This document shows, piece after piece, positions 1-12,697 of a stretch of DNA of 64,000 nt. The notes below the pieces were generated by a model, which was given only the letters and a program-made list of their open reading frames with translations, ran no database searches and was not told where the DNA came from. Source of the stretch: Caenorhabditis remanei (Eukaryota > Nematoda > Chromadorea > Rhabditida > Rhabditidae); NCBI RefSeq assembly GCF_010183535.1, contig NC_071330.1, forward strand, positions 6,739,717 to 6,803,716, written 5' to 3'. How positions within the stretch are numbered: the stretch's first letter is position 1; every line of letters begins with the position of its first letter. Position numbers and translations under genes: made by a program.

Positions 1-2
1 CT

Positions 3-2015
3 CTGGGAGTTGCATCAACTCCGTCAATTCTTGATGCGAGCGAACTGAATTGTTCAGAATTCGATGAATTGTGTAGATGGAGGAATGTTGACGGAATGTT
101 TGTGGATGAACTTGACTGGTATCAAGGATCTGGAGAATTAGATAAGACGAGATTAGCAGTTGCAACAGCTACGAATGTTTTACCTGGTGAGAGGACATCC
201 GGACACACAGACAGACATGGTCATCAAACTTGTTTCAGAAGGACAATACGCGATCGCTGCAACCGACATGATTCAGTTTCCGACCATCAAAGCCGTTCTA
301 GTTTCTGACCAAATCTCTTGTCAAGTTGGAGATGGAGAGATCCGTTTTATGTGAGACCATTGAACCCCTTTTTGTTATATTTTTGATAAAACAGGTATTG
401 GACATCTCCAGAAGTTCAATTGAAAGTTTGTGTCAAGAAATCTTCCAAAGTCTACCCGGATTTCGATTTTTGTAGGCAAGTTTCTTTCCAAAATTCTGAA
501 GAATTTGAAATAAAATTTCTAGAACTTTCAGTCAAGCAATTGAAAAGAATGATCCGGGACCAGTGTTCATCAATATTCCAGATCAGGGACCAGTTCCTTT
601 TCAAATTTATATTATAGCGGATCACTTTACATTCAATTCTGAAAATCTGAAAGGTGGATTCGCAATAATTGACTCAATCGAATACTATGCAAGAATGTGT
701 AATTCTGAAGAAAAGGCATCATTTGATTACAATCGAGTGAGTACTTTCAGATGTTCTATTCGATATGATAAGCATTTCAGAAAGGATCTGATAGCGTTCC
801 ATTAATTCCACTGGCAGAATCAAAAGATGAATTCGAAGATTCAAGTTCTCATGTAACGGTAAAAAGAGAATCAGATATTGACTCCTCATTCGAAACTCTT
901 CATGCATTTGAAGCAGTTCCTCCAATGAATTTTCAACTTGGAATTCCGAAAGGATCAGGAGAACGGACTGGAATTGTAGATTTCACTTCGAAACCTGATG
1001 GTCTTTTCATGAATTCTATGGTACGGTATGAGTTAAAAAAATCTTCTTTTCTTTTAATAGCCGGCTTTTTGAAAAGATTTCGCCCTATATTCTAAGAAAG
1101 CATCTGAAGATACTCCTTTCTTTTGTGGGAATCCGTGCTTTCTCGCATCTTTTCAGTGCAAAATGGGTCACATACTAGAATAAAACTCTTGGTTTTGCCA
1201 ATGTACTCAATGTCAATCTTTCGATATTTGATACTTTTCGAGACTGTAACACAGACAGAAAGTTGCTGCGACGTTTTCAATTTTTCAGATAAAACTGCGT
1301 CGCCCAGCAAGCCAAGAAACCAATGACATCAACGAGGAAATCATAAACTCAGAATCATTCGATCCCTCAGTTTCCACAGTTTGTGAATCAATCGTTTGCT
1401 CATTTAATGAAACAGAAAAATGTTCAAACATGGCATTACAATCGGATTGGAGTATTGGAACTGGATCAGTTGGCAATCCATTGACAGGCGTGAAGGGAGA
1501 TGCTTCATCACTTCCATTCAATGAAAGTGAGTGAATACCAGCAGCAAAATACACTAACAGAACGGTTTCAGATGGTTCGTATGCATACATTCATGGCCCA
1601 CAAATGAAATCTCGTCTTCAGACTCCCTCATTTAATGTCGATAAAGCAGTTACAATCGTATTCTCTTATTACAAGGTAACCACTATCATCCATCTGAACA
1701 TTTAATATTAAATTTACAGGCCGATAAAACAAGTCAATTTCAAGCAATTTTGAAAAAAGAGAATAAAGAAGAAATCGTGGCTTATGAAGCTCCGAAATTA
1801 ACAAGAAATTCAAGAAGATGGTTCAGAGAAAGTTTGAATATTTCACCAGGACGATATGATTATGTGAGTGAATCACTACGAATTCTGAAATTTCTAATTT
1901 TCGTTTCCAGATTGCATTCGAAGTCGCCAATCTTCGACCTAATCATTATGTTGGTATCGATGAAATGTTTGTTGTCGATGATCGGAGAAAATCATTTTGT
2001 TTTCACAGCCACTAA
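3..2015 (+). CDS. MAM-domain protein, 3' part (start lies before the window)
   Basis: Exons 3-186, 239-350, 395-475, 532-736, 781-1020, 1289-1526, 1572-1675, 1720-1863 and 1911-2015 join in one open frame ending in TAA. The translation holds two MAM-like units. The first runs from a Cys motif (LNCSEFDELCRW) through a block with PVFINIPDQGPVPF and KGGFAIIDSIEYYARMC, which resembles the end of MAM domains. The second starts at VCESIVCSFNETEKCSN and ends near NHYVGIDEMFVVDD. MAM domains are extracellular adhesion modules, so a secreted or surface protein is likely. No membrane segment is seen in this part, and the N-terminus with any signal peptide is missing. The intron after 475 begins with GC instead of GT. 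I do not know the orthologue. Confidence 0.8.
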
Positions 2016-2445
2016 TTAATTCGATCTGAAAGCTTTATGTTTCACAGATTTTTTATCTTAGATATTTTTATTTCCGTCGTTTTACGTGTACACACAGTTG
2101 AAAAATTAATCATATTCTACAATGAAATACTACTATCACGGGGGAAACTAGTTGAATTACATTCACCATGCTAGGAAGCAAAACAGGAAACGGGTATTAC
2201 ATCGAGAAAAAACGCATTGAGGCGACCGGGCTTGAGACAAGAAGGTACATTGTTAGGAATCCACGTACAAATAATTACAGACAGTTTTCAGCACTTTTCA
2301 AAACATGTTAAAGCCCGTACAAGCAAAGGAGAAGAGGAGTAAGAATTAGAGGGAAATAGATACATGTTTCAAATAAATCTCTGAATAAAATTTCTTTGAA
2401 AGGTAAATACTAGTCTTATGATACAAAACAATTCTAGCTAGTATT
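2016..2445. other. Convergent 3' intergenic region
   Basis: The region lies between the stops of the MAM gene (+) and cyld-1 (-). It should hold both 3' UTRs. AT-rich stretches with AATAAA-like words are present on both strands. No further gene is seen. Confidence 0.6.
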
Positions 2446-5400
2446 CTAGTTCATCATATTTTTGAATGTGTTAATAAGAGTTGAAGACGAAGAGGAAGAT
2501 GATGCTTGAGAAGCGTCTTCGTAGAAGCAAATGTAGCTGTCCGATAGAAGACGTCCAACAAGTGGATCTAACACTGTCTTCCCGAACATTGCCTGAAAAA
2601 AAAAGTTACTAATTGTTTTGTTGTTGATATTAGAAATACCTTTATTTGTCCAGTTTCATCAGCATCCTTCAACCGATTCCATCCTTGTAGTGATAACCAA
2701 TCAGACATATTTCCGCACTCTCTTACAACTGGCACATTGAATCCATCCGATAGTCCTTCTCTATCAGCCATCGAATCGAAGAACATCCATTGGTTCGAAG
2801 CAGAACGTACATAAGCCACATAATGCGATGTTTCAATGCAAAGTACTGCAGATAGAACCATTTTATGAGAGTGAGGTTTCTTGATTGGTTTGGCTGGTGG
2901 GAACAAGTCGCGACTTTGATGATCTTGGATTTCTGGCAAAAGATGAGAATGATGGAAACATTTCCGACAGAAGATAATTTCCGAATAAAATACTCTTCGA
3001 GTGAGGAAGCATGTTGGACAAAACACTTCCGAACATGCTCCGCAAATTGTACACGCAGGAACAGCTCCAGCAACAAACGGTGTGATATCGATGGTTTCGA
3101 GTGGAAGAATCTTATCGAAAACCTTTTGTTGCCCGTATCTCGGAAGTTGCATAATCAACACAGGTGGTGGTTTCGCGAATGTGACTTGAGCAGATCTCAT
3201 ATGTCTTTCCAGTAAATGTTGAGAGGTTGCAGCACCTCCTTGCCAATCATCGACCACGATTGGTACCAGATATTGAGAGTCTTTCACGTGGTTTTGGCCG
3301 CTGAAAAGATAAAATCAAATAGAAAAAAACGAATAAAAACTCACATCAATTTTATAAATGGTTCCGCATGGAAGACCTCTGAGAAAATAAAACCAAGGAT
3401 TTCTTCCGGATCTTTCTCTTCATTCGTTAATCCAGTTACATGTGGCATCAGCTCAGCAAGCAATTTACGGAGTTTCATTACATGATCGGCTCGTACGTAA
3501 TGCACTTTTCGAAGTGGAAACACGATTTCATGAGCCAAAATCTTCTGGAATTGAGCAGCCTTTTCCGATCCCTTGATCGATTTTTCGAGTAGGAAATCAA
3601 AGAAAGTGGTTTGGACGAACATGGCGTAAAGAGTTGCATCCAGATAGCACGAATTACAGTATCCTTGAATACCCTTTTGTCTTCCAACAAGCTGTTGCAT
3701 ATCTTTTGCTGGCCCACACTTTTGTTTTTCAACACCAGAATCCATACTTCCAAACTCTTCTGTTCGTCGATGCCCAGTGTTGGATACTTGATTCATTGAA
3801 TAATTAGAAGAAATTGGTAGAGATTGCCCACTGGATGATGATGCTGCTCGATTATGCCTGAGAGCTTGAACCGGTACGAGAACACCTCCGATCACAGGAC
3901 TCCCACTATACGTAGCTGCTTCTGTGCTTCTTCTCCATGCAGTTGGAACATCATCTTCCAGTTGAACAATCGCTGATCGAACAAGTCGTTCTCCCTGTTC
4001 ATCGACTTCATTTCCAAGCCAACGAACCGTTCCACTTCTCTGAGCTCCAAGATGTGCAACAACGACATGACTACCTGAAAAAACTATTTTTTTATTGATT
4101 CATATCGACATTTTTTGAATTCGAAATTGTTGAGACTGATAAACAAATCATTTTTTGAAAGTTTGCAATTTCGAATGATTAAAGTGATAACAAATATGAA
4201 TTGCGAAATCACTTACCAATATCATACGATTCAATCAGATAGTCCTCGACGTGAGCAATCGGTTTTGGTGGAAGAGGTGGTGGTTGCTGATGAGCTGCAG
4301 CTGCAGAAGATGCCCTCGGTGGAGATGGTGGAGCATACGGTGGTGGTGGTGGATCCGACAGAGATTCGATAGACGCTTGCTTTCCATTCACATTTTGTCT
4401 TCCGTTCACTGGTACACTAATTGAAGTTCCAGAAGCTGCTGGCATCTGTTGACTTCGAGATGAAGACAACCGACGTCGATGTTGTGCAGAAGAGGATGAA
4501 GCAGTTGATGAAGAAGATGATGGTGTTTCTAGAGTGCAAAGCTCAACGAATCCGGCATGACCTTCTCTTGACTGAAATAGTTGTTCTTTGTTGAACACAC
4601 CAGTTCCCGCACCAATATTGTTTCTCTGAAAAATATAATAATATAGCGTTCTGTATCCTGGTTTATAAAATTAAATTTCATATTTTGAAATCCAATATTA
4701 GAATTAACTTACAAATTCCACACCAGCATAAAGTGTTTTGTGTCCTTTCAGAAATCCGATATACTTGACAACTCCTCTCTCTTCAGTTCCACTATTGTTC
4801 CAAATACATTGATCACCGATTCGGAAACCCAGTTGATCACTTTCAACTCTACAAAGATATTGTTGTTTTTATTTGCAATAAATTTTCAATAGCTTACGGT
4901 TCATTATGATCTGCGGGGTACAATTTCGTAAACGAATTTCTCTGGATTGTATGTACACTTTTACTTCGACTTGGCTGTCCAGCACTCATACTGGAATGAG
5001 ATATACGGGATGGGACGGATGGAGGTGGGAGTGGATGGTGGTGATGATGATTCTGAAATAAGACTAGTTGAAAAACTACTACTTTGTTGAAAAGAAAGAT
5101 TCAAGTTTGAAAAAAATCTCACTGAATAATTGTAATCCGGTTCAGGTGGTCTCATTTGCCTGGTAGGTCGTTCAACTTCTGCTTGTTGCTGCCTTGTAAC
5201 CGGAATAATTCTTTCACGTGGAGCTGGCTTCGGTGTACTTCGATAGTCTTCTTCACTTCCGTTGTATTGCACTAACCTTCTGGAAACACTGAGAAATAAG
5301 TGACCAAAAGAAACAAAAACTGAGCTCAAACCTATTATCGTAGAGTGCTGACACTCCACCGCCTTTCATTGGCATGTGCATTTGGTTCGGTGAGTAATAG

Positions 5401-8400
5401 AGACGTGAATTCGAAGAGGCCACCGATGACGATCCTGGAAAAATGGGTCCTGGTTTATAATTCTCCATGGCAGAAGGGAAAAGAAAAAGGGGAACTCGTA
5501 AAGATGATTGACGTAATGGGAAGTGAGTAGTTTTATGGTTTTTCTTTTTTTAAGTTCTCATGAATTTACTGAAAAGAAAAAAGGTTGTGCCACCTTTTCA
5601 GGATTTTCAATAGATTACTCCATTTTCTCGAACATCACTTTTTTTAATGATCAACTTACCAGACATGTCTAAATTCCAATTTGTATCAAAGTGACGATTC
5701 AATCGGTCATGAGATGGATATGAGTTGTTAGGAGGCCACTGAAAATAAATACGATAAAGTTTTTATGCGAAACCCGAGAATTCAACTAAAATAAGAAATA
5801 TTTTTAATTAAATGCACGAAATAGCAACCGATTCAATCGGTAGAATATGTTGATGATAACAAAAATTTCTATTTTAAACTCTATCGCGTCGACCAATTAT
5901 GATAATACTTCATTTGATGGTCACAATTTTATTCAGTTTTTGTGGAAGAAATCATGAAGTGACGATAGATTATACTGAAACAAGAGGCACGAGGCACACA
6001 AAAAACTGAAAGAGTGGTTTGAAGGAGAGGAGGAAAAGATGAGAAGATGAACGAGACTAACAAAGAAACTTTTGTTTGAGTTTTGAATATTTGTTTTTCT
6101 TTTTATTTCTGACCATTTTATCTATGTCAAAAAATTTTCTGGATCTTTCTGTTCTGATGCTAGGGAGGAATGATTAAATATTGATAAAATCAATGAACCC
6201 TTATGAGTCATTTGTATTCAAAAGTAGCGAGATTTCAGAGTTTCCAATAAAATGCTCATAAATCACCAGAGGAAATAAATAAATGTTAACTTTACAAAGC
6301 GATGAAAGATCTGCCTCACACGACAATAAAAGAACAAAGAGCGTTTCCGGAAGGACACAACTGTTCTAAGCTCTTTTCATATTATTACTTGCTTCTGTTT
6401 TCTACACATCATGTGATCAACCCCACGCTCGTTAACATAGCAAAAAAACAATGTTGGAATTGTTTATAGATATAGAGTCGAAAGTTATTCTAACCGGACA
6501 GCTAATGGTCGCTGGTCTTCTAAACTGACTACCATCCCGCGACGGATAAACTGAATTCGAGAAAAATAGAACGAAATAATAAAAGAGGGATGAACATTGA
6601 GGATGAACATGTAAAAACGAAAAAAGCGGTAGCAGCAGAAAAAGATGAGCAGCTAGAGACGAACAGAAAGGAAATGGGAAAAGGAGAGAAGACACAACGA
6701 GCTTCGAGAGTTCCCCAGCGAACAAAATAGACAACAAAAACAGCTCAGGCTCTTTCGAAGAGAAACAGCTTCATCTTTTTCTATCAGCACACTCGCTCAA
6801 TGAGCAATAGAATATATTGAATCTTTTGAGCAACTTGAGAAGAAGCCATATAAGGAAGAGAAGGAAAAGAGAGGGATGCCCAAAATGAAGAAGAGAGAAA
6901 ACAAGACGAAAAGAACGAAAAATGGCGGGAAAAAAACTCTCGGCATGTGCCAAGTCGTTTTTCAAGACAAGACACTCAAAACTCGGGACCTCGTTGCTTC
7001 TGACTGAGCAATGACTTAGTGCCGAACTGCTCTAGGGCATAGGAGAGCAGAGAGATATTAAGAAAAAGAGATGAAAAAAAGTTGGATGGGAAAAGGAGGA
7101 GCGGGTGAAAAACGAAAAATGATTGAGCCTCGACAGTTGCGGGTTACGTGGGCTGCTTGTTTGCTCGGAGAACAATTCGGCTCAAAAAATGACTCAAAGC
7201 CAGATCTGTATCTAATACATGAGATCCCAAGCCGGATGGAAATGTGATGATATCACATGGTTCCTCGAAAACTCTCCAAGGAAACGTCTAATAAAATATT
7301 CAGACGCCACTTTGTTTTTTTTCTTTTTCTTAAATAATCTTTTCTTTTTCAAAAAGCCAAAGAAAAATGGCCATTTATTTCCTTGGAGAAATGAGATATT
7401 AGTTACATAAAAGGCCAAAAAAGAAAGAAGAAAAAAGCTTCAGTCCATTTAAAAGCAATTATCGGATCGCGCTGTGTGATGAAATACTAGACTTGGCGAC
7501 TCGATATCTGGCAGTTGGTTCAACACAAATGGACTATTACAAACTTTTTTATATGTGGTTTGTGTTCTGTTAGTTGAATTCTGAAGTGACCAACAACTCT
7601 TGAACGATGTTTTCACAAAAGTTTTAAAATGAGGCAGTATAAATTTCACTACACTGTCATCTGGAATTCATTGAATTTCCACTGGTACAATACAAACAAA
7701 CCAAACGAGCTCCGTTCGTTCAGGATTCGAGCATCTTATAATTGTTTTGTCTGTTGAAAAAAGAACTAGGAGGGAAAAGATAAAGGAAACTTGTCGTCCG
7801 TCTAGCCATCCATGTTCACCAAAAATACGGAGCAGTGCGGGACGTTATGTTCGAAAAAACTCCGAGTAAGACGGAAGGAAGGAACTACGCTATTCTGCCG
7901 GAGGGACACAGAAGCACAAAAGACGAGCTGGGCGTAGAAAACGTCACTCTTTCAGTCTGAATAAGAAGAAGAACAAGCACAAGTTACGGGAAAAGGAACT
8001 GGAAGCTGGAAGACGTCGTTGGATAGACATCCGATGAAGAGAGTGAGAGAAGAGAGGTAATAATTGCCCCGAGGGGTAAAGAAGAACGAGAAAGTAGGGG
8101 TAGAAGAAAGTGAAGGGAATGAAAGGAGGTAAAGTAAAAACCAACCTGAGAGGTATTTGTATCAAAATCCACGTGATACCAGATTCCCGGTTCTTGCGGT
8201 CTCTCTCCAATCCATGAGACTTTTGCTGGAACTTTTCGCATTGTGTCGTCCTGAATAAATAAAATTGATATGGTTAATCTCTGTTTTTCATTTAAAGAGG
8301 TTAACTAACACATACAGTCTACAATCTGGATTATGGTGAAATTCGTTATTTCATAACTCGTTTTGTAAATAAAACAATAGCCAAAAATCGACAACAGATC

Positions 8401-10275
8401 GGCGCAAACTATGATATTGGTTGAAAGGGAGCGATGGAAAAGAGAAAAAATGAAACTGAAATTGAAAACGAGCGGGACAGAACGAGAAAAATTGAAAAGA
8501 GCGGATGCGTCAGCGAACAAAACATTGCCTATTTCGGTATTACAGAGATGGAAAAAGACAATATTTCTAAATACAGGGAGAAGGGCTTAGAATAAGTTGT
8601 CAAAATGATTTCGATCAATTTGAGTTCAGTGGTGAAACAAATAGGATAGAGAAGGGCGTTGTCAGGGAGGAGAAGACGAAGAAACAAGTTGGACGAGAAG
8701 AAGAAAGCAACAACTAAACAGGCAAACAGTCGGGTCGAGAGAGAATGGATAACTTATACTTTCTCACAGTAAGTGAAAGAGGAACTCTGTCTGTTTTTTG
8801 TCGAGATAGAGAGAGAGAGAACTAAATAGAACCGGTTCGCGCTTACTGACAGTATCACTGGCTGACCGCAATATGTTTATATGAGATTCTGATTTAGAGT
8901 ATCGTTTACTGAACAACAAAAGTTATGTTTTAAAATAGATGAAAAAATGAAATACTGTGCATCTTACTTCTATTCGTTTTTCAAGAACATTCAACATATT
9001 TCTAGTATTTTTCGGAGAAACTAATGGTATCTTACTCATGTCATCGGAATTTCGGTCAGTCACGTGTGACGACGGTTTTTGTGAATACAAGGAAACATTC
9101 ATTTTTCTCTAATTCCCTGCGTCTCTAACTAGGTATTTTGAAGGCGTTGTTTCATATGTATTTTCAGAACGAAAACCGGTTACTTTATGATATTCTATTC
9201 AAATGGGTAATTTGGTTGGTAAACACTTTGAAAAATACTTACAACATCAACTTGTACTCGATCACCAACTTTTAGGTCCAGGAGAAACCCAAACCGTTCA
9301 ATATTTTGGTACAAATCCAGACGATGATGAGGTTTCACTGAGAGGAGATGACTGAAAAAAAATTATTTGTGAATAAAAGTAATTTTCTCTTACATAGCTT
9401 GCTCTTGAGTAATTCGCATTACATCAGTTCTGGTGACCATTGAGCAGACTGTAGGATTACAGTCAAGTTCCTGAATTTCACTCAGTTAAATTTTTTTTCA
9501 GAATATGCTCTCACCTCCATCGGAGTAGCCATTCCTTCTTGACGGCTTGGCCTGCTACTTGAATACCAATCGTTTAACTCGGGCATTTTCCAATCGTCAT
9601 CTGCCATTCCTCGAACTAACGTTCCAGCTGGAATCTGCAAAATTGAAAATTTCTATTTTATAATGATCTTTCTTACCTCAATAACTCTAGGTTCTTCATA
9701 TTCTCCTGGACTTCTGTGGAATTTAAGACCAGTAATTTTCTTTTGAAGTAAAGCGACAATAAGTTGTTCTCCATTACGATTTTGGTCTAAACTTGGCTTA
9801 CTATGACTGCTACTAATATCGACTAATTTCTCCTCGCATGAATCGCATGATACTTCTATCAGCTCGAAACCGTCTAATAAGTTTCCGACCGGTATGTTTT
9901 GATCCTGGAAAAAAAAATGTAAGAGTATTCATGGTATTGACTGGAAACTGAGTTTTAATATGAATTCAAAAAAACTGACAAGATGTAACCCGTTATGATT
10001 TCTCGTCTTTTGCCTTGAAATTGAATTTGAATTCGAACTTGATTGTGCAAGAAAGTCCAGATCACGATTATTCAAAGCATGTATAGAAGTCCTGTATTGA
10101 TGTGATCCCGTGAAGTCTTCCAGTGGATTGCGAAATTGATGAGAGCCCGCTGAAAATATTTTAAATGGAAGGATTCCATTATTCGAAACCTACCTGACTG
10201 CTCCGGTATGCTTTCAAAATCGCCGGGCATTCTGAAATAAGCAGGTTGTTTGGACCTTTTGACGAATGAGAGCAT
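2446..10275 (-). CDS. cyld-1: CYLD-type deubiquitinase with CAP-Gly domains
   Basis: Sixteen exons: 10275-10194, 10149-9980, 9904-9677, 9634-9515, 9470-9394, 9351-9243, 8250-8146, 5738-5660, 5434-5332, 5288-5123, 5052-4899, about 4848-4713, 4625-4217, 4074-3345, 3300-2640 and 2592-2446, giving about 1,160 residues. CAP-Gly-like units are visible around residues 245-300 (KVGDRVQVDV), 465-540 (FRIGDQCIWN, TLYAGVEF) and 645-690. A Ser/Pro-rich linker follows the second. The catalytic part has the Cys box GYCNSCYLDATLYAM and the His box CIETSHYVAYVR followed by MFFDSMADREG, nearly as in human CYLD. A Cys-pair zinc insert (CTICGACSEVFCPTC) lies between them. CYLD removes Lys63- and linear ubiquitin chains. 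The exact junction near 4848 is uncertain by a few bases. Exons 7 and 8 flank a 2.4-kb intron. Confidence 0.9.
5739..8145 (-). other. 2.4-kb intron of cyld-1
   Basis: Large by Caenorhabditis standards. It is pyrimidine-rich on the transcribed strand (AG-rich on +), and no ORF within it looks like an exon. Regulatory content is possible but not demonstrated from the sequence. Confidence 0.6.
8251..9242 (-). other. 1.0-kb intron of cyld-1
   Basis: Same character as the larger intron: pyrimidine-rich on the transcribed strand and without recognisable coding or RNA content. Confidence 0.55.
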
Positions 10276-11792
10276 TTTAGAATTAAAATAGTGATCACAA
10301 GAAGTTTAGATTCGTACTATAACAGAGAGAAGGGGAGTGGACAACGAAGCGCGCGAAGCTTACAACACCACATTTCGGTGAGCAAATAGAAAAGGACGTT
10401 GTCCAAACAATTATTAGACTTCCGCATCATATACCTATTTGGTGTTGAATATTTTGGTTTTGACCTTCGTCTTTTTTCTACGAAAATAAAACGTCGAGCA
10501 AACGAAGTGTGCAGCGGCGATGGACAACAAGCGTTTGAGAGAATGAGGGAAAGAAATTGACACAATTATTTACAGAAAACGGAGGAGAAAAAATGATAAG
10601 AGGGTCGCGGATAAGTGAGTTTGTTGCTATTTTGTTTAAATTCCTACTAAAATGCTCACAGTTTTTTAGTTTTAAACAGTTTGCAAAGAAACTTTTCGAA
10701 AGCAACGTCAAATACACTGAAACTGCAGTTTTCCAAACGTTTGCTTTATTTCTGATATTGTTTAAATTATTCTAAAGTTGCTACTAGAATACGCATTCAT
10801 CAATTTTTTGAACGACATATAATTAAAAGCAACTCGAGCTGGATCCAGCACAAAATGCAGAAAAAAAAATTGGGAAGATGGTAACTCTGCGTTCGTGCTC
10901 TAATGACACGGAGCTATGCATCGCCAGTTGAAACTTTGTTGTAGAGTTCTAGCTAGAATTCTAGACGATTGCACCGAAAGCGGTTTGAAATGGAAAACTA
11001 AATTCGAAAAAGACCTACGCGGAGATAATACAATTGGTCGTCTACACTCTCAATTTAATGAACATTTGAATTGAGTCTTTTATATTGACATCGTCAAAAG
11101 ACTGCAATTGACCATTGCATATATTGTGGGGAACCACTGGGTAAATAACGAATGTTTTGGGATAGAAGATGTAACATTCTGATTGCATTTCTTTTCGGTT
11201 GATGTGCGATTGTTTGAGTGTGGAGGCATGTGAGCGCTTTTTCTGTTTGTCAAAGAGATTATGCATAAGAAAAATTATGAAAAAGGCGAGAAATGAACAA
11301 GAAACTATGAAAATGCTCGAACTGCTTGAAACAGAATTTTTAATTTGAGCATTTCGAAAAATTAGTTGAGTATTCCCTGTCAGAAAAGCCAAAGATGCTT
11401 TTTCTATTCTCCGCGTGAAAATCAATAAAATGCGAGGAAACAGAGAGACCGGTTCTCTTGAGGATCGGTGCGGACAACGCATTCGAATGGGCGGAGCCTA
11501 CGCACCAGTATAAACAACATTGTATTGGCATCGAATTGCATTTGAATCTGACTAACGTTCCAAATCATCTAAAGTATAATAAAAAATAGCCTAAAATTAT
11601 AAATTCGGGTAGATGAAATGATTAAGACATATTATTTGAACTAAATTCATGATTTTTCTTCTTGTTTTTATTCCTACTAGAAGTATAACAAGAAATATAA
11701 TACATATTCGATAAACTTGATACATATAACCTTTATAGTTTGTTAATATAAACAAACTGAATGCACAAGGTGTTCATTGAAATTCATTTAAT
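10276..11792. other. Intergenic region upstream of cyld-1
   Basis: It should hold the cyld-1 promoter and the 3' UTR of the small membrane-protein gene ending at 11793. The only sizeable frame (11042-11482, -, 146 codons) is discussed among the rejected items. No repeat or RNA gene was recognised. Confidence 0.45.
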
Positions 11793-12336
11793 CTAAAAAA
11801 ACATATGATCGATGAACCCGAGCTCTGCAATATGAAGTCCTGTGAACAATGTGAACATCCAAGTACAAAGAACAAAGAAGAAGATAAGGTTGGTAACTGC
11901 GATCATGACACGGATCTGTAACCACCAATCATTGACCAAACGGTTCGAAATTGTGAAAACCGACTAAAATTGAATTATCTGATTCCTCGTCGTCTTCTGT
12001 TTCAGATTCACCGATCACAGATAAGTCCGTTTTACTTGATTTTTGTTCTATGACAGTATCACTGAAAAATGATTATGAATTAGATTTAATAATCTCGAAA
12101 AGCCAACAGTTTCGTAGCGCTTGGATCCGGTTGAAGTCCTTTCGGCGGTGCTGGAACTTTTATTGTCGCTGGTGGTGGGGGTGGAGCTGGTGGAGCCGGG
12201 ACAGCATTTGCAGTTTTTGCTGCTGGTGGTGGTGGCACTTTTCCTTCTTCTTTCACTTGGTCCAGGCATAAATATTGATCGCCCACTAGAAAATGAAAAT
12301 CAAATTTCGATAAGTGGAAGGAATTAAAAACACACT
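11793..12336 (-). CDS. Small Pro/Ala-rich protein with C-terminal membrane segment (paralogue A)
   Basis: Proposed exons are 12336 (the A of ATG), 12285-12108, 12061-12019 and 11963-11793, giving 130 residues. The start codon is split: a donor GTGTGT follows an A at 12336, and the acceptor TTTTCTAG is followed by TG GGC GAT. The protein begins MGDQYLCLDQVKEE and continues with a Pro/Ala-rich block (residues about 15-55). It ends with a hydrophobic helix (MIAVTNLIFFFVLCTWMFTL) near the C-terminus, so it looks like a single-pass or tail-anchored membrane protein. The third junction (donor GTGATC at 12018) is weak and was chosen because it keeps the frame. The divergent neighbour at 12698-13420 has a similar N-terminus and layout. 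Function unknown. Confidence 0.5.
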
Positions 12337-12697
12337 TTTCTAGATTCCGAACCGAATATCCACGTTGGCTCTACGAGATGAAAATTTTGAAATAAAGGAA
12401 ATGAGCAAGCAACGATAACTATCTTTTTCAATTCAAAAGTTAGATTGATTTCCACGTGAAAATAGTATAGTTTTATGACATGGAACAGATGATCTACTAT
12501 AAAACCTCCTTAAAAGTTTATGTAGAATTTGAAAACCTTTTCGAACACGTGGCTCAATAAAATAGTTGAACTCAAAAAAATTCTGCGTAAAAACCAGGGC
12601 AATCGAGTTCGCAGTTTTGAAAACTGACGTTGCTAAAACAGTATTCCGTTCAGTTTGATGCTAATTGGTGGTCTACGATTTATAATCAAGTTCATAA
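12337..12697. promoter_or_regulatory. Shared divergent upstream region of the two membrane-protein paralogues
   Basis: These 361 bp separate the outermost coding bases of two head-to-head paralogues. The region must contain both first (untranslated) exons and probably a bidirectional promoter. No specific factor site was identified. Confidence 0.45.

Noticed and set aside
11042..11482. 146-codon - strand frame with a hydrophobic stretch (IFIVSCSFLAFFIIFLMH)
   Set aside because: The N-terminal half looks non-coding, there is no splice support, and no family is recognised. The C-terminal hydrophobic part might be a real exon, but I could not build a gene around it.
12050..12327. Overlapping + strand frames opposite the - strand membrane-protein gene
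   Set aside because: They are antisense shadows of the Pro/Ala-rich coding exon.
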